Part shown: one piece after another, positions 31,687 through 40,534 of the stretch | Position numbering within the stretch: position 1 is the first letter of the stretch | Layout of the letters: every line of letters starts with the position of its first letter | Notes under the pieces: generated by a model | Seen by the model: the letters and a program-made list of their open reading frames with translations, nothing else | Told to the model about the DNA's origin: nothing | Database searches by the model: none | Made by a program: the position numbers and the translations under genes | From: Methanocellales archaeon | GTDB lineage: Archaea > Halobacteriota > UBA148 > JAUWXC01 | Assembly: GCA_030610945.1 (NCBI GenBank) | Contig: JAUWQV010000003.1 | Span: forward strand, 124,001-188,000 | Length of the DNA: 64,000 bases | Direction: 5' to 3'

Positions 31687-32083
31687 TCATCGTATCACAG
31701 TTACCGGGCAGTTAGCATGCCTGACTACATTTTCGGCAACGCTCCCCATTGCCATCCGCTTAATCCCGGTAAGCCCTTTAGACCCGATTATTATAAGGTC
31801 GTAACCTCCTTCCTCAGCCTCTTCGATTATTCCCCTGTGAATGATGGGATCGATGCGTGACTTGATCTTGCAATTCGCCTTTGCCTCTTTCGCTATTTTC
31901 TCAACATGGGAGAGAACCTCTTTGCTTTTTCTTTCGTCCTCACGTTCAATAGGAGGCTCAACTCCAATGACGTTAAGCACGGTAACACTTGCACCATAGG
32001 CCTTGCCAAGTTTAAAGGCATACTTGGCCGCTTTTTTTGCCTGGGACGATCCATCAACAGCCACTAATAATTTTTTAAGCATA
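31687..32083 (-). CDS. UspA-family universal stress protein
   Basis: MLKKLLVAVDGSSQAKKAAKYAFKLGKAYGASVTVLNV...GSKGLTGIKRMAMGSVAENVVRHANCPVTVIR; tandem paralog of 31246-31626; ORF-track start at 32121 likely too long. Confidence 0.92.
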
Positions 32084-32137
32084 TGCCTACACTTCCATCC
32101 ATCTTTAAACATACTCGGCACTAATAAAGTTACCGAA

Positions 32138-32211
32138 TGGGGGCGGTAGGATTTGAACCCACGATCGGCTGGTCTGGAGCCAGCTGCCCTTCCGGACTAG
32201 GCCACGCCCCC
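32138..32211 (-). tRNA. tRNA-Trp (CCA), no intron
   Basis: RC GGGGGCGTGGCCTAGTCCGGAAGGGCAGCTGGCTCCAGACCAGCCGATCGTGGGTTCAAATCCTACCGCCCCCA; loop CTCCAGA. Confidence 0.92.
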
Positions 32212-32217
32212 ATAAGA

Positions 32218-32317
32218 TAGTCCCGGGCGGATTCGAACCGCCGTCGCGGGCTTTCTTCACAACCCTCGAAAGGGTTGTGCCAAAGGCCCGCAGGATTGAC
32301 CACTACCCTACGGGACT
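32218..32317 (-). tRNA. tRNA-Gln (TTG) with a canonical 37/38 intron (about 32253-32279)
   Basis: RC AGTCCCGTAGGGTAGTGGTCAATCCTGCGGGCCTTTGG[CACAACCCTTTCGAGGGTTGTGAAGAA]AGCCCGCGACGGCGGTTCGAATCCGCCCGGGACTA. Confidence 0.92.
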
Positions 32318-32339
32318 ATACTTCGTTTAAGCGAATGCA

Positions 32340-32413
32340 TGGGCCCGGCCGGATTCGAACCGGCGATCTCCGCCATGTAAAGGCGATGTCATAACCAACT
32401 AGACCACGGGCCC
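32340..32413 (-). tRNA. tRNA-Val (TAC)
   Basis: RC GGGCCCGTGGTCTAGTTGGTTATGACATCGCCTTTACATGGCGGAGATCGCCGGTTCGAATCCGGCCGGGCCCA; loop TTTACAT. Confidence 0.95.
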
Positions 32414-32458
32414 TTGCCCAAAGAGATGATATACGATTACTCATAAATCTTTTGGGTT

Positions 32459-32545
32459 TCATACTGGCAGAACAAAGTAAATTGTGGCAAGCGAGAGAAA
32501 TGCCATTATAAGCAGGACTGCCACTATTCTCTCTTCTTTCTGCAT
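32459..32545 (-). CDS. Putative 28-aa membrane micropeptide between tRNA-Ala and tRNA-Val
   Basis: MQKEERIVAVLLIMAFLSLATIYFVLPV*; starts at the tRNA-Ala 3' end. Confidence 0.4.
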   Translation of the reverse strand: MQKEERIVAVLLIMAFLSLATIYFVLPV

Positions 32546-32547
32546 CA

Positions 32548-32675
32548 TGGACCGGTCGGGATTTGAACCCGAGGCTTATAGGCGCAGTCAAAGCGCTCTC
32601 TACCAATAAGGATGTCATGCTCTTTCAGACCATGACATTTGCCAAGGTAGCGATCTACCCCTGATCTACCGGCCC
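32548..32675 (-). tRNA. tRNA-Ala (GGC) with two introns: 37/38 (about 32606-32639) and variable loop (about 32576-32597)
   Basis: RC GGGCCGGTAGATCAGGGGTAGATCGCTACCTTGGCA[34 nt]TGGTAGAG[22 nt]GCCTCGGGTTCAAATCCCGACCGGTCCA; G3:U70 alanine identity pair; 72 nt mature. Confidence 0.9.
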
Positions 32676-32783
32676 GAGTGTATTCTTTAATGGCAAGATT
32701 TTACAATAAATCTATCGGTGAGGGACTTTTTATATAAAGAAAACTTTAACTATATGCTGCCCTAACTCTGTGGCAATTCATCT

Positions 32784-32875
32784 GGGCCCGTAGCTTAGTC
32801 TGGTTGGAACTCGTAAGAGCAATATGCGCACGGCTGATAACCGTGAGGTCGGGCGTTCAAATCGCCCCGGGCCCA
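32784..32875 (+). tRNA. tRNA-Ile (GAT) with a D-arm intron (about 32809-32825)
   Basis: GGGCCCGTAGCTTAGTCTGGTTGGA[ACTCGTAAGAGCAATAT]GCGCACGGCTGATAACCGTGAGGTCGGGCGTTCAAATCGCCCCGGGCCCA; 75 nt mature. Confidence 0.9.
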
Positions 32876-32916
32876 CTATTTAGATAAAAAATAAAAAAAG
32901 AAGGAAAAAAAAGTAG

Positions 32917-33225
32917 TTACTTCAAAACGTCAGATGGATTTCTTGATAGTTGGTTATATTTCAGGTGGCGAACGCCAACCTTCTTAACCTTTGGTTTCCA
33001 GACCGTTGATGGTAACCAGCTCGGTGCACCACTTGGGGCACTGACTTTCTCTCTCGAACCAGTAAATACATGAAGTCTTTTTGTACCCTTCTCTCTGAGG
33101 ACTATTTTTGTCTTTCCTCTGCTTGCGCATTTTAGAGCAGCATCTCGTGGCTGAAAACCACTGAATGTTCCCAATTCTTTACCATTCTCTATCAAACCAA
33201 AATTCTTTTTAGCTCTGTTTGCCAT
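32917..33225 (-). CDS. Chromosomal protein MC1
   Basis: NFGLIENGKELGTFSGFQPRDAALKCASRGKTKIVLREKGTKRLHVFTGSREKV resembles methanogen MC1; start at MANRAKK preferred. Confidence 0.88.
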   Translation of the reverse strand: MANRAKKNFGLIENGKELGTFSGFQPRDAALKCASRGKTKIVLREKGTKRLHVFTGSREKVSAPSGAPSWLPSTVWKPKVKKVGVRHLKYNQLSRNPSDVLK

Positions 33226-33345
33226 ATTCAATCTCCCCAAACTTTACTTAGTAGATAGAGATATAATCCTCTCCTATTTCAACGTTGCGTTTTTTCTTGA
33301 TGCCAAACCCGTATATTCAACGTGATTTTGAATTCTGCAATCAAA

Positions 33346-34650
33346 TCACCATGTAAAAAGGCCAAAAAAGTACAAAATTAGTGGAAGCAGTAATATACCC
33401 ATGGCATGCGTTCTTCTCACCTTAAGATAAGGCGAGAGCATCCCAATAACCATGGCGATTGCGAAGATGATAACCCCAAACAAACCCGTGAACAAAACAA
33501 CCATTACTCCTAAACAAAGCAAAATTGCTGCACTGAGCTTTGAATAGTTCATGCGGACTAGAAGTTTAGATGCACGGTCACCTATAAAAATCGTGGCGAA
33601 GTAAGATAGAATTGAAACTCCTACAATGACCATCAAGAGAAGCACTATTAATGATGTGCTCCATGCATTTGGCTCCATGACGCTTTTGATGGCAACCATG
33701 GCGCCGCTGCGCGGTCGCTGAATAATATATAGCGCGATTATGCCAAAAATTGCGTTCGCCGTGTTGACCCCGCTGACTGCGACTATAAACTCTCTTGAAG
33801 AGCCTTCTCCTTTTTCCTTGACCAATAACCGAGTCACCACTGTCGCCACTGCAGGCGATACCCCGGGCAGCCATGCCACCATGGACCCAGCTAAACTTCC
33901 CGTGAATATACCCCTTGTGACCCTTCGTTTTGACAGTTTAAATTTCGTCTTCACCTGTTTAGGAATCGTGGACTTGGTGACCAAGCTGATTATGAGCATG
34001 CTTGCCCCAAACATTCCTGAGAGCAGTGGAAATAATATAGAAGGTTCGCCAATGGATATTATAGGGCACATCAAGCCGCTCCTAGTGAAGGAAAAGATGC
34101 CCAGCATACCAGAGAGAAGAAACACCAGTGCAGCATATCCTTTGTATTTGAGCTTCGACTCCCAGGGGTCTATTCTCTCACCGCTCTCGGTCCCTATCAT
34201 AATTAGTGCGATGGATAGCAAAATCCAGCCCATATATTGGTTGAGAATGGGATAGATATGCTTGAAGAGGATGCTGAGCGGTAGTATGAGTCCCAATGCC
34301 ACTATCACCGAGCCGGCGCTGCCCAACGCAGATAATCTGATTGCTTCAATGCCTCTTCCCTCTAACAACATCCTATGCCCTGGCAGGACCGCAAGCGCCG
34401 TCTCTGCCTCAGGTGCGCCAAGGAATATTGACGGGATGAAATCCAAAAAAGTGTGTGCTACCGCATTTGCTAGGATTATAATAATGATACAGACCGGCGA
34501 AATGCCATGCTGGAGCAGCGCTGGAGAGAATGTGACGAGCAGTATTGCGACGTTGTTGACGTGAAGCCCTGGGATTAACCCGGTAATGATGCCCAGAGCG
34601 CATCCCACAAGGGCGGATGCTAACAAGAAATGCAACGCAATCTGGGGCAT
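33346..34650 (-). CDS. DUF112/TctA-like membrane protein
   Basis: 434 aa multi-TM; GIITGLIPGLHVNNVA, FLDFIPSIFLGAPEAETALAVLPGHRMLLEGRG. Confidence 0.8.
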   Translation of the reverse strand: MPQIALHFLLASALVGCALGIITGLIPGLHVNNVAILLVTFSPALLQHGISPVCIIIIILANAVAHTFLDFIPSIFLGAPEAETALAVLPGHRMLLEGRGIEAIRLSALGSAGSVIVALGLILPLSILFKHIYPILNQYMGWILLSIALIMIGTESGERIDPWESKLKYKGYAALVFLLSGMLGIFSFTRSGLMCPIISIGEPSILFPLLSGMFGASMLIISLVTKSTIPKQVKTKFKLSKRRVTRGIFTGSLAGSMVAWLPGVSPAVATVVTRLLVKEKGEGSSREFIVAVSGVNTANAIFGIIALYIIQRPRSGAMVAIKSVMEPNAWSTSLIVLLLMVIVGVSILSYFATIFIGDRASKLLVRMNYSKLSAAILLCLGVMVVLFTGLFGVIIFAIAMVIGMLSPYLKVRRTHAMGILLLPLILYFFGLFTW

Positions 34651-34683
34651 GAATTGTTTTCATCACACTTATAGATGAAAAAG

Positions 34684-35832
34684 TTACCTCACTAAAATGT
34701 TCTTAATTCTTTCCAGCCCTTCGGATATGCGCGCCTGCGAGGTTGCATAGGATATCCGCACGTAATTGGCGCCAGAGGGTCCGAATGCGCCGCCTGGAGT
34801 AACCGCGACATACGCTTCGTTCAGCAATCGCTCCGCAACACACATTCCGTCTCCATACTGACCAACATTTACGAACACATAGAACGCACCCCTTGGTCTT
34901 GCACATTCAAATCCCATTGACTTAAGACCGTTTACCATAAGGTCTCTGCGCGCTCTAAACTCGCTCACCATCCCGGCAATGCAATCCTGCGCCCCTGTCA
35001 GCGCTGCCACCGCGCCATACTGCGCAAAGGATGTTGCACAGCTCGTAGAGTGCTGCTGTATCTTGAGCATGGCATCCAAGATCTCTGGCGGAGCGGTTGC
35101 GTAGCCCAGCCGCCAGCCGGTCATCGCATACGCCTTGGAGAATCCGTTGACCGTAATCGTTCTCTCATGCATACCATTGAAGGAGGCGATGCTGAGATGT
35201 GTCCCTTCATAAATTATCTTTTCATATACCTCGTCTGAGAGCACGAATATATTATAGTCTTTGGCGATATCTGCAATCATCTTGAGCGTGTTTTCGTCAA
35301 AAACTGCCCCGGTTGGATTACCTGGCGTGTTTAGGATGATTAGTTTGGTTTTGTCAGTGATGAATTCCAAGAAGTCGTTTGGTATAAAACCTCTTTTCTC
35401 ATCCGTTCTGACCCATACTGGCCTCGCACCTGCAAATTTTACGCAGGACTCATATGAAACCCAGGCAGGGTCGAACAAGATTGCCTCGTCACCCTCGTTG
35501 AGTATGGAAAGCGCGGCTTCAAAAATCGCCTGCTTTGCCCCCAGCGTTACGATGACGTCGTCCGCGGATGCGCTAATGCCGTTCTCCTTGAATTTATTTG
35601 CAATCGCCTCTCTTAATTCGGGTATGCCGGCGCTCGGCGTGTAATGCGTTTTTCCCTCGTCCAGCGCCTTCTTCGCAGCATCCATGATGTGTTGTGGAGT
35701 GGCAAAATCAGGCTCACCAACGCTGAAACTGATGACATCCTTTCCAGAACGTTTTAACTGGTTGGCTAAGTCCGATATTCTAAGCGTCGCGGATTTTTCT
35801 ATCCTGTTGACCCGTTCTGATAGCATATTCAC
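34684..35832 (-). CDS. Class I/II aminotransferase (aspartate aminotransferase-like)
   Basis: SVGEPDFATPQHI...LNTPGNPTGAVF...LSDEVYEKIIYEG...NGFSKAYAMTGWRLGYA. Confidence 0.93.
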   Translation of the reverse strand: MNMLSERVNRIEKSATLRISDLANQLKRSGKDVISFSVGEPDFATPQHIMDAAKKALDEGKTHYTPSAGIPELREAIANKFKENGISASADDVIVTLGAKQAIFEAALSILNEGDEAILFDPAWVSYESCVKFAGARPVWVRTDEKRGFIPNDFLEFITDKTKLIILNTPGNPTGAVFDENTLKMIADIAKDYNIFVLSDEVYEKIIYEGTHLSIASFNGMHERTITVNGFSKAYAMTGWRLGYATAPPEILDAMLKIQQHSTSCATSFAQYGAVAALTGAQDCIAGMVSEFRARRDLMVNGLKSMGFECARPRGAFYVFVNVGQYGDGMCVAERLLNEAYVAVTPGGAFGPSGANYVRISYATSQARISEGLERIKNILVR

Positions 35833-36248
35833 TCACGCATTCGCTGCACCATCTTTACCGCTGATTCAACCGCCCGCTTCGCATAATCAATGCGCTCGTG
35901 TGCCTCCAACCTGCTCATTCCAGGACCAGATATGCCCAGCGCAACGGGTTTCTCAAAATCCAGCGATAAATCTGTGAGTTTTCTGGATGTTTGCTGCATG
36001 ATGACTTCGTCGTGTTCTGTCGTGCCTTCAATAACACAGCCAAGGGCGACAACGGCATTAATATCCTTGTCCTTGACTAATTTCTTCACTGCCAGAGGCA
36101 TGTCGTAAACGCCGGGTACGAGAATGGTTTGCACCACAGATGCGCCGAGAAACGCAGCGTGCTCTTTCCCCAGTAATTCCATCTGATGCGTCAAATCTCT
36201 GTTGAATTCCGACACGACAAATCCAAGTCTAATTTTATCCATTTTCAA
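35829..36248 (-). CDS. ribH: 6,7-dimethyl-8-ribityllumazine synthase
   Basis: GFVVSEFNRDLTHQM...VPGVYDMPLAVKKLVKDKDINAVVALGCVIEGTTEHDE. Confidence 0.93.
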   Translation of the reverse strand: MKMDKIRLGFVVSEFNRDLTHQMELLGKEHAAFLGASVVQTILVPGVYDMPLAVKKLVKDKDINAVVALGCVIEGTTEHDEVIMQQTSRKLTDLSLDFEKPVALGISGPGMSRLEAHERIDYAKRAVESAVKMVQRMRE

Positions 36249-36256
36249 TCCTCCTG

Positions 36257-36745
<489 letters not shown>

Positions 36746-36774
36746 TTAAGAGTTTCTTTCCAAAAATGAGATGA

Positions 36775-37899
36775 TTACTTCAGCGCATCTTTTGCAGCAG
36801 CCACGCCACCTTCTGCGTTAACACCGAGTTCGGACAGCGTGGACTCCAATGCCTCCAAAGTGACCAAAATCTCTTTTGTGGACACGTTGCCCATGTGTCC
36901 TATCCTGAATATCTTGTCCTTGAGATGCGCCTGCCCGCCTGCTATGAGCACTCCTCTTTTCTTCATGCCGCCGCGCAGCTGTTTATCAGTTATGCCTTCA
37001 GGCATTTTTACTGCGGTAACTGTATTTGAGTACGCGCTGACATCGTTCAAACGCGGGAATAATTGCATGTCCATCGCATTCATCGCCTTTCTAACGGCTT
37101 CCGCGCACTTCCTATGCCGCTCGATTCTTTCGTGCATGCCCTCTTCCTTTATCATGCGAAGCGCTTCATGTAGTCCAAAGAACAGAGACACGGCTGGAGT
37201 ATATGGCGTCTGCGCCAGCTCCTTTGCGGCATATTTTCGGTATGCCTGGAGGTCAAGATAGTATGGGGATTTTGCCTTCATGCGTTCCCAGGCTTTTTCG
37301 CTGACAGCGAGGGCTGCTAACCCTGGAGGTGCGGCAAGACATTTCTGCGAGCCGACGATGGCAATGTCCACGCCCCATTTATCCACTGGCACATCCACGC
37401 CGCCTATTGAGGAAACCCCATCCATGATGAATAATGCATCGTACTTCTTGGCCAGCGCTCCAACCTCTTTAGCTGGGTTTAGCATGCCAACCGAAGTCTC
37501 GTTGTGGACCATGGTTACGGCTGACGCGCCCTTTTCTAATGCACCCTCTACATCGCTTAGTTCTATGGGATTGCCCCACTCATACTCCACGGGTATCGGA
37601 TTTCCATACAGCGCGACGATTTCCTTGAAGCGCTCGCCGAATTTGCCGTTTACAATCGTAACCACATCGTCGCCATCTACAACGTTGCTGACTGCTGCTT
37701 CCATTCCGGCAGTTCCAGAGCCGCTAAGCACGAAAACATCGTTCTTCGTTTGAAAAACCTCTTTCAATATCGCAATACACTCCCCGTATACCTCCGCAAA
37801 TTCTGGGCTGCGGTGATTAATCATCGGCCTAGACATCGCCTTCAATACTCTGGAATGCAAAAGCACTGGTCCCGGTATCATCAGCAGTTCTGAATTCAT
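36775..37899 (-). CDS. Class V aminotransferase (serine-pyruvate/alanine-glyoxylate type)
   Basis: MNSELLMIPGPVLLHSRVLKAMSRPMINHRSPEFAEVY...FIMDGVSSIGGVDVPVDKWGVDIAIVGSQKCLAAPPGLA. Confidence 0.93.
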   Translation of the reverse strand: MNSELLMIPGPVLLHSRVLKAMSRPMINHRSPEFAEVYGECIAILKEVFQTKNDVFVLSGSGTAGMEAAVSNVVDGDDVVTIVNGKFGERFKEIVALYGNPIPVEYEWGNPIELSDVEGALEKGASAVTMVHNETSVGMLNPAKEVGALAKKYDALFIMDGVSSIGGVDVPVDKWGVDIAIVGSQKCLAAPPGLAALAVSEKAWERMKAKSPYYLDLQAYRKYAAKELAQTPYTPAVSLFFGLHEALRMIKEEGMHERIERHRKCAEAVRKAMNAMDMQLFPRLNDVSAYSNTVTAVKMPEGITDKQLRGGMKKRGVLIAGGQAHLKDKIFRIGHMGNVSTKEILVTLEALESTLSELGVNAEGGVAAAKDALK

Positions 37900-37974
37900 T
37901 GTTATGGAATGCGCCCGTAAAGATATAAAAAAGTAACTTATTAAGGCAGACATAAGAATATAAGATGAAAGCAG

Positions 37975-38433
37975 ATGAAAACGAAGTTCGAGTTCAAAAA
38001 GGATGCGTACTCCGCAAAGAAGGAGGCGTTTAAGAAGGCTATAAAGAAGTATGGTCTTGTGTGGAAGAAGGGCAGCAGACCGTATACCGGTTCCTGGACG
38101 TCTAAGACCGAGAAATTGTATGCGGAGTGGGATACAGATAAAAATGCGGGTTTATTCGTCTACGAGGGCAAGAATGCAGATTTTCTGAGAGAGTTAAGGT
38201 CGTTTGTCACATCCATCGGCGGGAAGATGACAAAGGGCTATGTGCCAAGCAAAGAGGATATCGCTGCCATTGTAGAGCAAAGACTCAAGTATGTAATCCA
38301 TGAGGGACGATATCCAGTGGCATTAAGGGAAAAAAGCGCCCCAGAGAGCTATATCAAAGCAGCAGTAGCAGATTGGAAGAAACTCAAAAAGGGGATCAAG
38401 GCAGAAGTGGAGAAAGAGATGAAAGAGCGATAG
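37975..38433 (+). CDS. Hypothetical Lys-rich protein
   Basis: 152 aa intact ORF with no motif I recognise. Confidence 0.6.
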   Translation: MKTKFEFKKDAYSAKKEAFKKAIKKYGLVWKKGSRPYTGSWTSKTEKLYAEWDTDKNAGLFVYEGKNADFLRELRSFVTSIGGKMTKGYVPSKEDIAAIVEQRLKYVIHEGRYPVALREKSAPESYIKAAVADWKKLKKGIKAEVEKEMKER

Positions 38434-38475
38434 AAGGGCTTATCTAAGTAGTAGTGATAGATATAGAGGGAGATA

Positions 38476-38877
38476 GTGAGTGACATGCACAAGGGAAAAG
38501 TAGCCATTATTATGGGTTCTGAGTCTGATAGGAAGGTTGCCGAGGATGCCGTACGCGTGCTGGAGGAGCACGGCATTGCGTATGACGTGCAGGTCATTTC
38601 AGCGCACAGAAATCCGGTAGTACTGGATGAGTACATCAAGAAGTCGGATGTAGATATTTTCATTGCCATTGCAGGACTATCTGCAGCACTTCCGGGCGCC
38701 ATCGCCTCCAGAACCAAAAAGCCAGTGATAGGCGTACCTGTTAATGTCAAGTTGGATGGCCTGGATGCGATGCTTTCGATGATGCAGATGCCCTCCGGCG
38801 TTCCTGTGGCGACCGTCGGCATCGATAACGGAAAGAATGCAGCCCATCTGGCGCTTAGAATTCTGGGAAAAGTTTAG
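38476..38877 (+). CDS. purE: N5-carboxyaminoimidazole ribonucleotide mutase-type PurE
   Basis: [40 protein letters not shown]...[26 protein letters not shown]. Confidence 0.94.
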   Translation: MSDMHKGKVAIIMGSESDRKVAEDAVRVLEEHGIAYDVQVISAHRNPVVLDEYIKKSDVDIFIAIAGLSAALPGAIASRTKKPVIGVPVNVKLDGLDAMLSMMQMPSGVPVATVGIDNGKNAAHLALRILGKV

Positions 38878-39236
38878 TCCTTTTTTTCTGCAACCTGCTC
38901 TAATATTATATCTGTGATTTTGTCGTTGTAACCGATTGGTTCACAGTAGATTATTTCAGCACCGTTAATGGTACTACGGCCCTCTTTGATGCCGAACGCT
39001 TTTGGGATAGTTTCCTTGGTATGTCGCCCGTGTGCGATGAACATTGGAACAACAAACACACGGTTACATTTGATGTTTTGAAGTATTTCTTTGATTGCCA
39101 GCATGCTGTGAAGGGAACATGTATATACATGGCTGAAGATGCCCAGTTCTTGTATGCGCGCGGCATGGTGCCGAACTACATCTTCACTCTCTCCGTCACT
39201 ACTTCCATGCCCTACCAACACCAAAACATCGTTCAT
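38874..39236 (-). CDS. cfbA: Short CbiX/CfbA-type sirohydrochlorin chelatase
   Basis: 120 aa; [25 protein letters not shown]...[23 protein letters not shown]. Confidence 0.85.
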   Translation of the reverse strand: MNDVLVLVGHGSSDGESEDVVRHHAARIQELGIFSHVYTCSLHSMLAIKEILQNIKCNRVFVVPMFIAHGRHTKETIPKAFGIKEGRSTINGAEIIYCEPIGYNDKITDIILEQVAEKKD

Positions 39237-39239
39237 GAT

Positions 39240-40505
39240 TTATTCCTTAAAGATGTCACGCATGATTTTGATTGCACAAAGCTCACCACACATGGAACAT
39301 GCATCGCTGGATGTTTTTCGGCCGCGCCGAATCTTTCTCGCCTTCTCAGGGTCTATTGCAAGATTAAACTGTGCATCCCAGTCGAGGTTTTTGCGTGCGC
39401 GCGCCATCCTATCGTCCCATGTTTTTGCTCTGTCCTTCTGCCCATCCTTGGTTAAATCCGCGACATGCGCTGCAATCTTGGTTACTATGGTGCCCTCCTT
39501 AACGTCCTCGATAGTTGGCAGGGCAAGATGTTCTGTGGGGGATACCATGCACAGGAAGTCTGCCCCGTACATGCCTGCTACAGCTCCCCCAATAGCACCT
39601 GTTATATGGTCATAACCTGGCCCTATATCAGTCACAAGTGGCCCCAACAGGTAAAGCGGTGCATAATGCGTTAGACGTTTCATCGCTATTACGCTCGCTC
39701 CAACATCATCCAATGGAACATGCCCAGGCCCCTCTACAATCGTCTGCACGCCTTTACTCCTTGCCCTGCACACAAGCTCGCCGAGCGTGACAATCTCAGT
39801 AAACTCCGGTGCATCACTGGCATCCGAGATGCATCCAGGCCGCATGCCATCGCCGAGACTGATCGTAACGTCATATTCTCTTGCGATTTCCAGCAGATAA
39901 TCGTACTCTGCATAGAATGGATTCTCTTGTTCGTGCTGTGCCATCCAAGCAATCATGAATGCGCCCCCTCTGGACACGACATCCAAGATGCGCCGTCTTT
40001 TCTTGAGGTGTTCTACAGCGCTTAACGTGACGCCGGCATGGATGGTCATAAAGTCGATGCCATCAGTGGCATGCTTCCGAACGGCATTGAACATGTCATC
40101 AGAATTCATATCTGGGTTCTGTGCAGCTTGGTAAATGGGGACTGAGCCCACCGGCACGCTGACAGCATCGAGAATCCTTCTCCTGATGACGTTCAGGTCG
40201 CCGCCGGTTGAAAGGTCCATAATCGTGTCTGCACCGTGTTTTACCGCTATTAATGCCTTTTTTATCTCTTCTTCCATATCGACGAAATCGATGGACGTGC
40301 CCACGTTAGTGTTGATTTTGGTACGCACCAATTCGCCAATGCCAACGGGCATAACATCCCTGGTAGCGCTCTTCAAGATGGCTAATCGTCCATCTGCGAG
40401 CAATCTTCTAACTTTTTGGACGTCGATGCCTTCGGCTTGTGCGACTGCTTCCATTTCTGGCGTTATCTGTCCTCTGCTGGCGGTTTCGATTAAGGTCATC
40501 GTCAT
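39240..40505 (-). CDS. thiC: Phosphomethylpyrimidine synthase
   Basis: [22 protein letters not shown]...[12 protein letters not shown]...C-terminal [11 protein letters not shown]. Confidence 0.95.
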   Translation of the reverse strand: MTMTLIETASRGQITPEMEAVAQAEGIDVQKVRRLLADGRLAILKSATRDVMPVGIGELVRTKINTNVGTSIDFVDMEEEIKKALIAVKHGADTIMDLSTGGDLNVIRRRILDAVSVPVGSVPIYQAAQNPDMNSDDMFNAVRKHATDGIDFMTIHAGVTLSAVEHLKKRRRILDVVSRGGAFMIAWMAQHEQENPFYAEYDYLLEIAREYDVTISLGDGMRPGCISDASDAPEFTEIVTLGELVCRARSKGVQTIVEGPGHVPLDDVGASVIAMKRLTHYAPLYLLGPLVTDIGPGYDHITGAIGGAVAGMYGADFLCMVSPTEHLALPTIEDVKEGTIVTKIAAHVADLTKDGQKDRAKTWDDRMARARKNLDWDAQFNLAIDPEKARKIRRGRKTSSDACSMCGELCAIKIMRDIFKE

Positions 40506-40534
40506 ACCATTTATTTATGTGATATTAATCGCGA

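Noticed and set aside
14395-32413. Two near-identical tRNA-Val genes as a mobile repeat pair
   Set aside because: They differ in anticodon (CAC versus TAC) and compensating positions; ordinary isoacceptors
32316-32618. 100-aa minus-strand ORF across tRNA-Ala and tRNA-Val
   Set aside because: Composed largely of translated tRNA sequence
33346-34650. DUF112/TctA-like protein as part of a tripartite tricarboxylate transporter system
   Set aside because: No TctB or TctC genes nearby; stand-alone archaeal DUF112 proteins are common
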